Assembly (NCBI GenBank): GCA_019637315.1
Contig: JAHBVU010000004.1
Span: 124,001-188,000, forward strand
DNA from: Gemmatimonadales bacterium
GTDB lineage: Bacteria; Gemmatimonadota; Gemmatimonadetes; Gemmatimonadales; GWC2-71-9
Direction: 5' to 3'
Length of the DNA stretch: 64,000 nt
This document shows, piece by piece, positions 25,007-35,371 of this stretch (its first letter is position 1; every line of letters begins with the position of its first letter). The notes beneath the pieces were generated by a model. The model did no database searches, was not told the origin of the DNA, and saw only the letters and a program-made list of their open reading frames with translations. Position numbers and translations under genes: made by a program.

Positions 25007-27346
25007 TTACTGGTCGTATGGCGCCGCCGATCGGGCCCATGGCTCGGTCGGCTGCGTGATTTCATAGTCCGCTGGCGGCGTCAGGCCCAGCAAATGCTGC
25101 ACGAAGTAGTCCCACCGACGGCGAATCACATAGGGTTCGTTGAGCCCATGCGCCCGATTGGGCAGGATCAGGAAGTCAAAGATCTTGTTCGCCTTGATGA
25201 GCAGGTCGGCAACCTGCAGCGTCATGGCCGGATGGACATTGTCATCCATGTCACCCGTCATCAGGAACAGCTTGCCCTTCAGATTCGCCGCGTAGGTGCC
25301 GGTTGCTGAGGATGCATAGTTGTCGGTACTGCGCAAGGTGTCCCGCACCAGCTGCCCCTGATACTTCTCCGCCCAGTAGATGTTATAGCTGCGATTGTCG
25401 TGATTGCCGGCCGTCGACACGGCCACCTTGAAGAAATCCGGAAAGCGCAGAATCGCGTCCGTCGACGCAAAGCCCCCGCCCGAGTGCCCGAAGATGCCAA
25501 CCCGGTCAAGATCGAAGCCGGGGTATCGGGCCGCCAGCTGCTTGACCGCCTCGATCTGGTCCGGTATCCCGTTGTCGATGAAGTTACCGTAGTAATTGTC
25601 GTGGAACGCTTTCGAACGCAGCGGCGTGCCCATCGCATCGAGCTGGATGACCACGAAGCCGAGTTGGGCCAGGGCAAACGCCTCCGCGCCCGACCTGAAG
25701 TTCCAGCCCCGAACACTGCCGATCTGGGGCCCGGGATAGATCTCGACGATGACCGGGTAGCGCCGGGTGCTGTCGAATGCCGGCGGGAAGAAGAGCAAGC
25801 CGTTGAGATCGGTGATACCGTCGCGGGCCTTGGTGGTGAAGACCTGCGCCGGTCGCCATCCGACCTCGCGGAGACGCGACACATCGGCGGTTTCGAGGGT
25901 CCGGATGATCCGCCCGTCCACCGTCGATCGCAGCACCGTCACGGTCGGGGTTTCAACCCGCGAGTAGCTGTCGACGAAGTACCGCCCGCTTGGTGCGAAC
26001 TGGACGTCGTGATTGGCATCTTCCGGGGTCAGCAGCGTCAGACCCGACCCGTCAAAGTTGACGCGATAGAGCTTGGCGTAGTACCAGAAATGCCCTGCTT
26101 CACGGCCGCGGGCAGTGAAGTAGATCTGCCGGGCCGTTTCATCGACGTGCTGAATGGCGCTTGCAAACCAGGCGCCCGACGTCAACCGGTTGCGGACCGA
26201 TCCGTCCGGGGCCAGGCGATAGAAATGGGCCCAGCCGTCGCGCTCGGACCACCAGAAGGTGTCCTGTCCGTCGCGCGTGACGTACCAGGTCTGCTGCTCG
26301 TTAGGCGGAGCCAGTTCGACGAAGGTCTTGGAGCTGTCGGCCGCGCGGAGGCGGACCGTGCCCGTTGCGGCGTCGACCTCGTGAAGGGTAGCCCGCTGCG
26401 ACCCCCGACCCAGCGCGCTGACATACAGCTTATCGCTGCCATCGCTCCAGACCGAATCGCGGGCCGAGCCGCTGAGGGTGATCTGCACCGGCTGCGGATC
26501 GAGCCGGACTTCGCGATTGGACTTGCTGGCGACATCGATGATGTGCAGCGTCGGCACCGGAATGAGCGAGTCACCCGGGAGCGCATACGGCTGGCTATAG
26601 TGCCTCGGCCGCTGATGGGTCATCGAGATGTAATGCATATGCGCGACTCGGCGCTCGTCCTGACGGCTGACCGCCAGTTTGCGCGAGTCGGGCGACCAGC
26701 GAATCATGGGCGCCCGCGGCTGTGGCCGGATGACCTGGTTGGGGCGCGGCGCCGTGAGCCCATAGCTCCAGTGCTCGACCCCATCGGTGGTCAACTGGGT
26801 CGAGTCTCTGCCGCCTCGCGAGCGAACCCAGACGTTGTGTCCGGACACGAACGCCTCCTGGCGCTTGTCCGGCGAGAGGATGTAGGGCACGTCGCTGGGC
26901 AGGGTATCCGACACGGCGCAACGATAGGCTACGATGTCGCAGACAAACCGCTTCCGGTTGGCGTTGAACTCGATTTCCCGCTCGTTCTGGCCGTCGTTCG
27001 TGAAGCGGAACCGGGCAAACGGCAGCCGGTCGGGATCGTAGGCGGAGTCGCGCGCCACGCTCATCGCAGCCGCCAGCCGCGCGTTCTCGAACACCAGCCC
27101 CCGGGTGTTCCGTACCGGGTCGACCAGAACGAATTCCGCTCCAGCCGCGGTCTTGTTGCGGTACCAGAACCGATTGCCGTCGGGATACCACTCGGCCCGG
27201 ACGGAGTCGCCCGAGACCAACCGGGCGGTGTGCCAGGGGAGAAGCCGCTCAGCGCGAGCGTAGTCGACCTGGGCCAGAAGGGGCGCGACCGCGCCTAACG
27301 AGAGCGGAAGCGCCAGCAGGACGGCGCGTACCGTTCGAAGTGTCAT
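25007..27346 (-). CDS. Secreted dipeptidyl peptidase IV-like S9 peptidase
   Basis: The 779-residue protein starts at an ATG at 27346 with a signal peptide (MTLRTVRAVLLALPLSLGAVAPLLAQ). A long DPPIV-type N-terminal propeller is followed by an alpha/beta-hydrolase domain with VEIYPGPQ, the nucleophile motif GHSGGGFAS, the Asp in TGDMDDNVHP and the His in PNRAHGL, the full S9B triad. The enzyme removes N-terminal dipeptides from peptides in the periplasm or outside. It is divergent from the UPF0182 gene and convergent with the LOG-like gene. Confidence 0.9.
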   Translation of the reverse strand: MTLRTVRAVLLALPLSLGAVAPLLAQVDYARAERLLPWHTARLVSGDSVRAEWYPDGNRFWYRNKTAAGAEFVLVDPVRNTRGLVFENARLAAAMSVARDSAYDPDRLPFARFRFTNDGQNEREIEFNANRKRFVCDIVAYRCAVSDTLPSDVPYILSPDKRQEAFVSGHNVWVRSRGGRDSTQLTTDGVEHWSYGLTAPRPNQVIRPQPRAPMIRWSPDSRKLAVSRQDERRVAHMHYISMTHQRPRHYSQPYALPGDSLIPVPTLHIIDVASKSNREVRLDPQPVQITLSGSARDSVWSDGSDKLYVSALGRGSQRATLHEVDAATGTVRLRAADSSKTFVELAPPNEQQTWYVTRDGQDTFWWSERDGWAHFYRLAPDGSVRNRLTSGAWFASAIQHVDETARQIYFTARGREAGHFWYYAKLYRVNFDGSGLTLLTPEDANHDVQFAPSGRYFVDSYSRVETPTVTVLRSTVDGRIIRTLETADVSRLREVGWRPAQVFTTKARDGITDLNGLLFFPPAFDSTRRYPVIVEIYPGPQIGSVRGWNFRSGAEAFALAQLGFVVIQLDAMGTPLRSKAFHDNYYGNFIDNGIPDQIEAVKQLAARYPGFDLDRVGIFGHSGGGFASTDAILRFPDFFKVAVSTAGNHDNRSYNIYWAEKYQGQLVRDTLRSTDNYASSATGTYAANLKGKLFLMTGDMDDNVHPAMTLQVADLLIKANKIFDFLILPNRAHGLNEPYVIRRRWDYFVQHLLGLTPPADYEITQPTEPWARSAAPYDQ

Positions 27347-27536
27347 GGGTTGGATCCCGTACGCAGATGGGTGTGGTGTGGCGAACATGGGAATCTCTCC
27401 ACGCAGGGCGACCGCCGCCAGCCCGGCGGCGGAGTCGGGACTTGACTTCCCGGCCCACCGGGCCATTCTGCTCAGATCCGGACGGTGGGCCATCCAGCGG
27501 CGCCCGCCACGTCATGACCTCGACCCAGGGCCACCC

Positions 27537-30272
27537 GTGCGCCGACGCTTCGTATTCTCCTTCGTCCTTCTCGTCCTCGTCCTCGCAGTGTCGATTCCGG
27601 GGTTGAGCAGTTTTCTGGTCGACTGGTGGTGGTTCCGCGAGGTCGGCTTCGAAGTCGTCTTTACCCGCCAGCTCGTTACCAAGCTTGCGCTGTTCGTTGC
27701 GGTTGGCACCGCGACCTTCGGCCTGGTCTACCTCAACCTCAGAATGGCCCAGCGGGGCATCGTTCCCGACCCGGTCATGTTCCAGTTTCAGCCCGCGGGC
27801 GCGCGAGTCGATCTGACCGGAACGCTGCGGCGGATGAGTTTCCCGGTGGCTCTCGCGCTTGGCCTGCTGACCGGGTTCGGCGTCACGCCAGCGTGGAGCC
27901 TGATCCTGCAGGCCATCCATGGCACCCCGTTCGGTCTCACCGATCCGGTCTTCGGGCGCGACATCAGTTTTTATGTCTTCTCCCTGCCGGCGTGGTCCGT
28001 CGCGCTCGGGCTGCTGACCAGCCTGACCACCCTGACGCTGCTGCTGATCACGGCGATCTACTGGCTTCGTGGCGACATCATCCTGCGTCCGCGCCAGCTG
28101 CGGATCGAACCGTCGGCCGGCTTGCACCTGGGCATCCTCGTCGCCGTCAACCTGCTGCTCGCAGCAACCCGCCACTGGATCGTCGACGCGTCCAACCTGC
28201 TCTACTCCACCACCGGACCGCTGACCGGGGCCAGCTACACCGACCTCAACGCCACCCTGCCGGCCATTCGGATCAGCTCGGTCGTTGCGCTGATCGCCGC
28301 TGCCGGGGTGCTTGCCGGCGCTGCGCGCGGCAAGCTGGCGTGGTATGGCCTCTGGTCTGTCGGCAGCTACCTGGTCGTCTCGTTCGTGGGCCAAAGCCTG
28401 GCGCCTTGGGCCATGCAGAAGTTCATCGTCGCGCCGACTGAGCTGACCAAAGAGTCGCCGCAACTCGTGTCGCACATCGCGGCCACCCGCCATGCCTGGG
28501 GCCTCGACAGCGTCGAGATTCGCGACCTGGACGGCGAAGCCGAGCTGACCCACGAGACGATTCGGGCCAACGCCGCGACCATCGACAACGTCAGGCTCTG
28601 GGACGGGGAGCCCTTGCTTCGCACGTTGGGACAGCTTCAGGAAATTCGCACCTACTACGACTTCGTCTCGGTCGATGACGATCGCTACTGGATCGACGGC
28701 AAGTATCGTCAGGTCCTGCTCGCGCCGCGTGAGCTCAACCCCGCGGCGCTTCCGACCCGGACCTTCATCAACGAGCACCTGACCTTCACCCACGGCATGG
28801 GTCTCACCATGAGCCCGGTCAACCAGGTCACGACCCAAGGGCTGCCGGTGCTGTTCATTCAGGACTTGCCACCCAGGTCGACGGTGTCACTCGAGGTGAC
28901 TCGACCGCAGATCTACTACGGCGAGATGGCGGACCGCTACGTCTTCGTCAACACGCTGCAGCGGGAGTTCGACCATCCCGCCGGCGAGACCAACATCTAC
29001 CGCTCCTACACCGGGACGGGGGGCGTACCGATCGGCAGCGCGCTCCGGCGCCTGCTGTTCTCGATCCACTACGGCTCGACCAAGATTCTCCTCTCCGGCG
29101 ACATCAGCAACGAGAGCCGGGTCCTCTATCGCCGCAACATCGTCGAACGAGCGCGCGAAGCCCTTCCCTTTCTCGCCTTCGACCGCGATCCGTACCTGGT
29201 GATCGGCACCGATGGCACCCTCAAATGGGTCCTCGATGCCTACACCACCTCTGATCGGTACCCGTACGCGGCCCGGTATGGTCAAAGCGGGATCAACTAC
29301 ATGCGCAACAGCGTCAAGGTCGTGATTGACGCATACGACGGTTCGATCGGCGCCTACGTGAGCGACCCGAACGACCCCATCATCAATACCTGGGCGGCGA
29401 TTCTCCCTGGCATCTTCCGACCGATCGACGAGCTGCCGGTCGGTCTCGACGCGCACCTGCGCTATCCGGACGACCTCTACCGGGCCCAGACCGCACTGTA
29501 CACGACCTATCACATGACCGAGCCCGAGGAGTTCTACCACCGCGAAGACCAGTGGCAGATCCCGATCGTGGCGAAGAGTGACGGCTCGGTGCCGTTCATG
29601 CGGCGGATCGTGATGCGGCTGCCCGATGAGCCGGCAGCAGAGTTCATCTATATGGTGCCGTTCACGCCTCGGGGCAAAGACAACCTGGCGGCTTGGATGG
29701 TGGCCCGCAGCGACGGCGAAGATTACGGCAAGCTCCGAGTCTATCGCCTGCCGCGTCAGAGCCTGGTCTTCGGTCCGCAACAGATCGAGAACCGGATCAA
29801 CCAGGATACCGAGATCGCCCGGCAGGTGTCCCTCTGGGATCAGCGGGGCACCCGGGTCATCCGCGGCGACCTGCTGGTCATCCCGATCGAGGAGGCTCTG
29901 CTCTACGTCCAGCCGCTCTACCTCCAGGCAGACGGCGGGCGGATTCCCGAGCTCAAGCGGGTCGTCGTCGCGTACCGGAATCAGGTCGTCATGGAGGAGA
30001 CCCTCGAAGCGGGTCTCGCCGTGCTGTTCGGGGCCGGATCCGGCCCGGCGCGGCCGGCAGCGACCGCAGCGGCGACCGAGCAACAACCTGCCGCTGCAGC
30101 CGCTGCCGGGCTGTCGAGCGCGGTCCAGCAGCTCTCAGCCGAAGCACGCCGCCGCTACCAGGCGGCCCTCGATGCGCAGCGAGCCGGCGACTGGAGCCGC
30201 TACGGCGAAGAACTTCGCCGCCTCGGCGAGTTGCTCGAACAGCTCGCAGCGGCGGCAGCCCCGCGGGAGTAG
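27537..30272 (+). CDS. UPF0182 family membrane protein
   Basis: The 911-residue protein matches UPF0182 (COG1615), large proteins of unknown function with about seven N-terminal membrane helices and a big extracytoplasmic domain. Recognisable parts are LVDWWWFREVGFEVVFTRQ, FGRDISFYVFSLP, TRPQIYYGEM and RYPDDLYRAQT. The C-terminal 80 residues are Ala/Gln-rich, then helical. I take GTG at 27537 (VRRRFVFSF...) as the start: it directly precedes the first helix, whereas the upstream extension overlaps the divergent peptidase promoter and is Pro/Arg-rich noise. A strong hairpin follows the gene. Confidence 0.88.
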   Translation: MRRRFVFSFVLLVLVLAVSIPGLSSFLVDWWWFREVGFEVVFTRQLVTKLALFVAVGTATFGLVYLNLRMAQRGIVPDPVMFQFQPAGARVDLTGTLRRMSFPVALALGLLTGFGVTPAWSLILQAIHGTPFGLTDPVFGRDISFYVFSLPAWSVALGLLTSLTTLTLLLITAIYWLRGDIILRPRQLRIEPSAGLHLGILVAVNLLLAATRHWIVDASNLLYSTTGPLTGASYTDLNATLPAIRISSVVALIAAAGVLAGAARGKLAWYGLWSVGSYLVVSFVGQSLAPWAMQKFIVAPTELTKESPQLVSHIAATRHAWGLDSVEIRDLDGEAELTHETIRANAATIDNVRLWDGEPLLRTLGQLQEIRTYYDFVSVDDDRYWIDGKYRQVLLAPRELNPAALPTRTFINEHLTFTHGMGLTMSPVNQVTTQGLPVLFIQDLPPRSTVSLEVTRPQIYYGEMADRYVFVNTLQREFDHPAGETNIYRSYTGTGGVPIGSALRRLLFSIHYGSTKILLSGDISNESRVLYRRNIVERAREALPFLAFDRDPYLVIGTDGTLKWVLDAYTTSDRYPYAARYGQSGINYMRNSVKVVIDAYDGSIGAYVSDPNDPIINTWAAILPGIFRPIDELPVGLDAHLRYPDDLYRAQTALYTTYHMTEPEEFYHREDQWQIPIVAKSDGSVPFMRRIVMRLPDEPAAEFIYMVPFTPRGKDNLAAWMVARSDGEDYGKLRVYRLPRQSLVFGPQQIENRINQDTEIARQVSLWDQRGTRVIRGDLLVIPIEEALLYVQPLYLQADGGRIPELKRVVVAYRNQVVMEETLEAGLAVLFGAGSGPARPAATAAATEQQPAAAAAAGLSSAVQQLSAEARRRYQAALDAQRAGDWSRYGEELRRLGELLEQLAAAAAPRE

Positions 30273-30322
30273 TCGCTCGGCCCGCTCGGACTGGCGCTGG
30301 ATCCAATCCAGGATACAATCAT

Positions 30323-30353
30323 GGCGGCGCAGGGAAGATCTCCCTGCGCCGCC
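30323..30353 (+). terminator. 13-bp perfect hairpin between UPF0182 and beta-lactamase-fold genes
   Basis: GGCGGCGCAGGGA (30323-30335) pairs perfectly with 30341-30353 around AGATC and is followed by GTCCGTTT. It lies 50 bp after one stop and 24 bp before the next start. It may be a terminator, or a structure in the leader of the downstream gene. Confidence 0.65.
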
Positions 30354-30376
30354 GTCCGTTTCCCGGAGAGACTCTG

Positions 30377-31339
30377 ATGCGGTTTGTCGCGCTCGGTGGC
30401 CTGGTCGCCACCGCCCTGATCGCTCGCCCGGCCCTGGCCCAGGGCGTCGAGGCCGAGATCGAGACCATGATGAATGGGCTCAAGGCCAAATCCTCCCTCT
30501 ATGCCAAGCACATTCCGTCGGGTCGGACCATTGCCATCCGCGCCGATGTGCCGATGAATACCCTGAGCGTGATCAAAATCCCGATCATGATTCAGGTGTT
30601 CCGCGACGTCGAGGCCGGTCGACTCAAGCTGACCGACCGGCATACGATCCGTCCGGAGGACCTGCGTCGCGGCAGCGGGCTGCTCCAGCGTTTCGACGTC
30701 GGCGTGGCGCCGACGATTCGCGATCTGATCGATCAGATGATCATCACCAGCGACAACACCGCCACCGATCTCCTGATTGCCAAAGTCGGCCTGGACCGCG
30801 TCAACGCAACGCTGGCCTCATTCGGCTTCAGCCAGACCCGACTCCAACGCACCACCGGCGACCTGTTTCGCGAAGTCTGGATCCGGTCCGATCCGAAGTT
30901 CGCCTCGCTGACGGACCGCGAGGTGTTCGAGCGCGGCTTTCCGAATGACCCGCAGTCGGCAGCACGGTCCTTCGCCATCGAAGGCGACTCGACCCGCTGG
31001 CTCGGCAGAACCACCGCGCGCGAAATGTCTGCTATGCTGGAAGGCATCCGCGACGGGAAGTACGCTTCGGCCGAGCACAGCCGGATGATGATGTCGATGC
31101 TGTTCGGTCAGTTCTATGCCTCGCGACTGCCACAGCGGCTGATGTGGAAGCCGGGGGTTGCGGTCGGCCACAAAACCGGTGACTGGCCGCCATTCGCGGG
31201 CAACGACGTCGGCATCATTACCTATCCGGGCGGTCCGCTGGTAATTTCGATCTTCACCAATCAGAACACCGGCGATTTCTTCGAGCTCGAGGCCACCCAG
31301 GGGCGGATTGCCGAACTGCTGGTCAATACCTGGAAGTAG
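30377..31339 (+). CDS. Class A beta-lactamase-fold serine hydrolase
   Basis: The 320-residue protein has a signal peptide (MRFVALGGLVATALIARPALAQ) and class A-type active-site motifs: SVIK (Ser64-Lys67, for SxxK), SDN (125-127) and KTG in GHKTGDWP. A clear Glu of the omega loop (ExxLN) is not visible; the corresponding region reads DPKFASLTDREVFERGFP, so deacylation could differ from true beta-lactamases. Proteins of this beta-lactamase2 type may instead process peptidoglycan or other esters. The ATG at 30377 has GGAGAG upstream. A hairpin precedes it and another follows. Confidence 0.85.
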   Translation: MRFVALGGLVATALIARPALAQGVEAEIETMMNGLKAKSSLYAKHIPSGRTIAIRADVPMNTLSVIKIPIMIQVFRDVEAGRLKLTDRHTIRPEDLRRGSGLLQRFDVGVAPTIRDLIDQMIITSDNTATDLLIAKVGLDRVNATLASFGFSQTRLQRTTGDLFREVWIRSDPKFASLTDREVFERGFPNDPQSAARSFAIEGDSTRWLGRTTAREMSAMLEGIRDGKYASAEHSRMMMSMLFGQFYASRLPQRLMWKPGVAVGHKTGDWPPFAGNDVGIITYPGGPLVISIFTNQNTGDFFELEATQGRIAELLVNTWK

Positions 31340-31392
31340 AAACCACCCCGGACCCCGCCCCGTCCGGATGGATACCCGTCAACGATTGACGA

Positions 31393-31426
31393 CGCGCAGG
31401 GGCGCGCCAATGGCCCCCGCGCGTTT
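31393..31426 (+). terminator. Hairpin terminator after the beta-lactamase-fold gene
   Basis: CGCGC-A-GGGGC (31393-31403) pairs with GCCCC-C-GCGCG (31413-31423) with one internal mismatch and is followed by TTT. It lies 54 bp downstream of the stop and 19 bp upstream of the next start. Confidence 0.55.
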
Positions 31427-31444
31427 CACCCCTCGGAGTCCTGC

Positions 31445-34400
31445 ATGCGTCTTGGATCATTTCTCGGCTTGACCCTCCTGCTTGGCAGCATCTCACCCGC
31501 CGTCGGGCAGGATGCCCCGGCACCGTCAGAGTGGGACGTCACCAAGCCCCGCGGCACGACTCGCGACATCAGCTTCACGACCACGGAAGGCACCTGGATG
31601 TCAGTCGACCAGAGCCCCGATGGGCGCTGGCTGGCGTTCGACCTCCTCGGCCACATCTACCGGATCGACGCCGCAGGCGGCACCGCGACCTCGCTGACCC
31701 AGTCGAGCGGTATTGCCATCAACACCCACCCCAGGATCTCGCCGGACGGCAGGTCGATCGCGTTCATCTCGGACCGCAAGGGTCAGATGAACCTCTGGGT
31801 CATGGATGCCGACGGCTCGAACCCGCGCGCCGTGTTCAGCGAGCAGTACGTCCGCGCAGTCACCCCGGCGTGGACCCCGGACGGGAACTATATCGTGGTG
31901 CAGCGCCAGTCGGTTCAGGGCGGACCTGGCGGCGGCCAGGGCGGCAGCGGCCTCTGGATGTATCACAAGGACGGCGGCAGCGGCATCGAACTGGTTCCCG
32001 GCAACCGCCAGGCGGGCGCCGCCTGGCCCAGCCTCTCGCGCGACGGTCGCTACCTCTACTTCCAGGTGCGTGCCGCTGCCGGGCAGCCGGGGTACGGCGG
32101 GCGAACCGAGTTCCTCGGTGGCTCCGCACAAGTTCGGCGGCTCGACCTGCAGACCTCGGAAATCGCGGCCATCTCGTTCGGTGAGCAGAGCCAGCAGGTA
32201 CAGACCTCGAGCGGCGGTATGGCGGCGCCCGAGGTGTCACCCGACGGACGCTGGCTCGCCTTTGTGCGGCGGATCCCGGACGGAACGATCTCCTGGCGGG
32301 GTCACACCTTCGGCCCCCGGTCGGCCCTCTGGCTCCGCGATTTGCATACCGGCGCCGAGCGGCTGCTGATGGACCCGGTCGAGCAGGACATGGTCGAAGC
32401 AGGCAAGGTACTCCGCCCCTTCCCCGGCTACTCCTGGAGCGCCGACGGTAAGACGATCGTGGTCACCCAGGGCGGCCGACTGCATCGGGTCGAGGTGGCG
32501 TCCGGCCGGGTCACGCCGATTCCCTTCAGCGCCGAGGTCAAGCGGACGATTTCGGAGCTGGTGAATCACCAGGACCGGATCACGGATGAGCCGTTCGAGA
32601 GCCGCTTCATTCGCTGGCAGACCGCGTCACCGGACGGCAAGCGGCTCGTATTCCAGTCGGTGGGCAGAATCTGGATCCAGGATCTGCCGAACGGCACCCC
32701 GCGTCGGCTGACGCCGGCATCGTTCGAGCCGTTCGAGTACGCGCCCTCCTGGTCGCCGGATGGACAGTGGATTGCCTTCACCAGCTGGGCAGACTCGGTG
32801 GCGGGGCACGTCTATCGGGTTCGCGCGACTGGTGGCGCACCGGAACAGCTGACCCGGGAAGCGGGTGAGTTCACTCATCCGGTTTGGCGGCCCGATGGCG
32901 GCGAGCTGGTGGTGTCGCGTGGCTCAGGCGGGAGCCGGCACGGTCGGGGCATCGTCTGGAACCCATATTGGGATCTGGTGCGTCTCCCGGCCACTGGTGG
33001 CAGCACGACGCCGGTCGTTCGGGTGACCGTCTCTCCCGACGGCACATCGGGCTCTCTCTTCAACAGTATCCGGAATCAGATCGTGCGCGCCAGCTGGGGT
33101 CCCGATGGGCGGATCTTCTATCCGCATCTGACCATCGGCACCAGTGGCCTCGAAACCACCTTCTACTCGATTCGACCCGATGGGTCGGATCGCCGGGCCC
33201 ATCTGACCTTCCCGTTCGCGGATGAAGTGGTCACCTCGCCCGACGGCAAGTGGGTGGCGTTCCAGGAATCGGACAACGTCTGGGTGGCCCCCTTCCCCTA
33301 CCCCGGCCACGGTTCGACGCCGGTGCAGGTCACCAAGCTGCGCGGCAAGCTCCCCACGACGCGGATCACCACGGCTGGTGGGCTCTTTCCCCGCTGGCGC
33401 GACAACGAGACGGTCGAACTGGGCAGCGGCAACCGCTACTTCCGCTACTCCGTTGCGACCAAGCGCACCGACACGGTCACCGTTCGCCTCCGGGTTCCGC
33501 GTGACATCCCGAACGGGAGCGTGGCCTTCACGAACGCCCGCATCGTCACGCTCAACAGGCGCCAGGTGGTGGAAGGCACCCTGGTCGTGACCGGCAGCCG
33601 GATTGCCTGTGTCGGCAGCTGCGCCGTTCCGGCCGGCGCCCGGGTCTTCGATGCAGCGGGCAAGACCATCGTACCGGGCTTCATCGACGTGCACTCGCAC
33701 AACTACCGCGAGCACCGGGGCATCATCCCGCAGCGCAACAGCGAAGGGGCGATCTATCTGGCATACGGGATCACCACGACGATGGACCCGTCGATGTGGT
33801 CGCAGAACATCTTCCCGACAGGCGAGATGGTGGACGCCGGCGTGATCGTCGGACCGCGGGTGTATTCGACGGGCGACCCGCTCTACGCCGGGGACGGCTC
33901 ACGCCAGGAGAACTTCACGTCGTACGCAGCAGCCGAAGCTGGTATTGCCAAGCTGAAGGACTGGGGCGCCGTGTCACTCAAGCAATATCTCCAGCCTCGC
34001 CGGGACCAGCGGCAGTGGGTGGCCGAGGCTGCGCGAAAACTGGGCATCCAACTGACGGCGGAGAATGCGGATCTCGAGTTCAACGTCGCGCTGCTGATGG
34101 ACGGACATACCGGGTTCGAGCATCCGTTGAGCTATCTGCCGCTCTACCGGGATTTTACTGAGTTCATGGGACGGGCGCAGGGCACCTATTCCCCGACCTT
34201 CATGGTGGGCGGAGCCGGGCCGTGGAACGAGGATTACTGGTTCCAGGAATCCGACACCTGGAAGGATTCCAAGACGCGCCGCTTCATGTCGTGGCTGCAG
34301 TTCATTCCTCAAACCCGCCGCCGCGTCCTGGTGCCGGAGACGGACTTCAGCTTCCCGTGGATTGCGCAGGGACTGGCCGACATCATCGAGGCGGGTGGCT

Positions 34401-34768
34401 TCGGTGCCATCGGCGCCCACGGACAGCACAACGGCCTCGGTTCGCACTGGGAGGTCTGGATGGCCGCCTCGGCGCTGGGTCCGATGGGCGCGCTCGAGAT
34501 CGCGAGCCTGCACGCGGCTCGGTTCATCGGCAAGGAGCAGGATCTCGGTTCGATCGAGGTCGGCAAGCTGGCCGATTTCATGATTCTCAACTCGGACCCG
34601 CTTGCCAACATCCGCAATACCACGGACATCCAGTACGTCGTGAAGGGCGGCGTGGTGTACGACGACGACACCCTCGACGAGGTCTGGCCGCGGCAGCGTC
34701 GCTACGGCACCGGTCAGTGGGTCATTCCAGATGCGCTCAAGCAGGACGACAAGCCGATTCGTCCCTGA
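31445..34768 (+). CDS. Secreted TolB-propeller/amidohydrolase fusion protein
   Basis: The 1107-residue protein has a signal peptide (MRLGSFLGLTLLLGSISPAVGQ), then about 650 residues of PD40/TolB-like propeller repeats (QSPDGRWLAF, SPDGRSIAF, SPDGRWLAF, SWSPDGQWIAF and others). An amidohydrolase domain follows from about residue 690, with the metal motif DVHSHN, a Lys in SLKQYL, DGHTGFEH and GAHGQHNGLGSHWE. The last replaces the usual HxD arrangement but is the form I know from this propeller-linked subgroup. It would hydrolyse a cyclic or linear amide outside the cytoplasm; the substrate is unknown. It stands alone with a terminator-like hairpin upstream. Confidence 0.85.
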   Translation: MRLGSFLGLTLLLGSISPAVGQDAPAPSEWDVTKPRGTTRDISFTTTEGTWMSVDQSPDGRWLAFDLLGHIYRIDAAGGTATSLTQSSGIAINTHPRISPDGRSIAFISDRKGQMNLWVMDADGSNPRAVFSEQYVRAVTPAWTPDGNYIVVQRQSVQGGPGGGQGGSGLWMYHKDGGSGIELVPGNRQAGAAWPSLSRDGRYLYFQVRAAAGQPGYGGRTEFLGGSAQVRRLDLQTSEIAAISFGEQSQQVQTSSGGMAAPEVSPDGRWLAFVRRIPDGTISWRGHTFGPRSALWLRDLHTGAERLLMDPVEQDMVEAGKVLRPFPGYSWSADGKTIVVTQGGRLHRVEVASGRVTPIPFSAEVKRTISELVNHQDRITDEPFESRFIRWQTASPDGKRLVFQSVGRIWIQDLPNGTPRRLTPASFEPFEYAPSWSPDGQWIAFTSWADSVAGHVYRVRATGGAPEQLTREAGEFTHPVWRPDGGELVVSRGSGGSRHGRGIVWNPYWDLVRLPATGGSTTPVVRVTVSPDGTSGSLFNSIRNQIVRASWGPDGRIFYPHLTIGTSGLETTFYSIRPDGSDRRAHLTFPFADEVVTSPDGKWVAFQESDNVWVAPFPYPGHGSTPVQVTKLRGKLPTTRITTAGGLFPRWRDNETVELGSGNRYFRYSVATKRTDTVTVRLRVPRDIPNGSVAFTNARIVTLNRRQVVEGTLVVTGSRIACVGSCAVPAGARVFDAAGKTIVPGFIDVHSHNYREHRGIIPQRNSEGAIYLAYGITTTMDPSMWSQNIFPTGEMVDAGVIVGPRVYSTGDPLYAGDGSRQENFTSYAAAEAGIAKLKDWGAVSLKQYLQPRRDQRQWVAEAARKLGIQLTAENADLEFNVALLMDGHTGFEHPLSYLPLYRDFTEFMGRAQGTYSPTFMVGGAGPWNEDYWFQESDTWKDSKTRRFMSWLQFIPQTRRRVLVPETDFSFPWIAQGLADIIEAGGFGAIGAHGQHNGLGSHWEVWMAASALGPMGALEIASLHAARFIGKEQDLGSIEVGKLADFMILNSDPLANIRNTTDIQYVVKGGVVYDDDTLDEVWPRQRRYGTGQWVIPDALKQDDKPIRP

Positions 34769-34801
34769 GAATCGGCCCGTCGCTCGCCAGGCACCCGGTC
34801 G

Positions 34802-35371
34802 TCAGCGCGTCCGGCCGGGCGCCACACCCGAAGGATCGCCGTCGTCCGCAGCCGGCGGGCGATAGGTCGGATCGGGAGCCGCGCCAAGCGGCTCCCGTGC
34901 CATGCCCCGGCTGAGCGCGGGGTGCTTCCGCACCAGATACCACGCCATCACTGCCGCCGCGAGGGTGTTCGCCGCCAGCACGGACCACATCGGGAAGAGC
35001 CCCTCGGTGCCCCGGAAGAACATGTTGAGGAGTCCGTAGAAAAAGACTTCGAAGGCAATGAACCCCATCAGCAGCACGAACCGGAAGATGCCGTGCCGGT
35101 CCGCCAGGAAGACGAGTTGCGTGGCAACCGCACCAATGACCAGAAAGGCGGCAACGTGGAGCGCGGAATATGCAGCCACGGCCGACCACTGGACCGTCTC
35201 GATCACCGGCGTGGTCTGCCCGAACAGAATGACCTGACCCAGAATGCTCGGCGTCACGAAAGGCCGACCCGCCAGGGTATCGACCACCAGAAACCAGAGC
35301 GCAACCGCACCGGCGCCCAGGAGGCCGGTGATCAGGCTCTCGCCGCCGAAGGAGTGATGGTGTTTCGTCAT
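34802..35371 (-). CDS. Four-helix integral membrane protein of unknown function
   Basis: The 189-residue protein starts at the ATG at 35371 with a His-rich tip (MTKHHHSF). Four hydrophobic segments are visible: LLGAGAVALWFLVVDTLAG, YSALHVAAFLVIGAVATQLVFL, FVLLMGFIAFEVFFYGLLNMFF and VLAANTLAAAVMAWYLV. The C-terminal 40 residues are hydrophilic and Pro-rich. No family is recognised. It is divergent from the penicillin-acylase-like gene with 226 bp between the starts, and convergent with the TolB/amidohydrolase gene. Confidence 0.7.
   Translation of the reverse strand: MTKHHHSFGGESLITGLLGAGAVALWFLVVDTLAGRPFVTPSILGQVILFGQTTPVIETVQWSAVAAYSALHVAAFLVIGAVATQLVFLADRHGIFRFVLLMGFIAFEVFFYGLLNMFFRGTEGLFPMWSVLAANTLAAAVMAWYLVRKHPALSRGMAREPLGAAPDPTYRPPAADDGDPSGVAPGRTR

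Noticed and set aside
25400-27298. 632-codon frame opposite the dipeptidyl peptidase gene
   Set aside because: Antisense shadow of a gene with a complete catalytic triad; no family features of its own.
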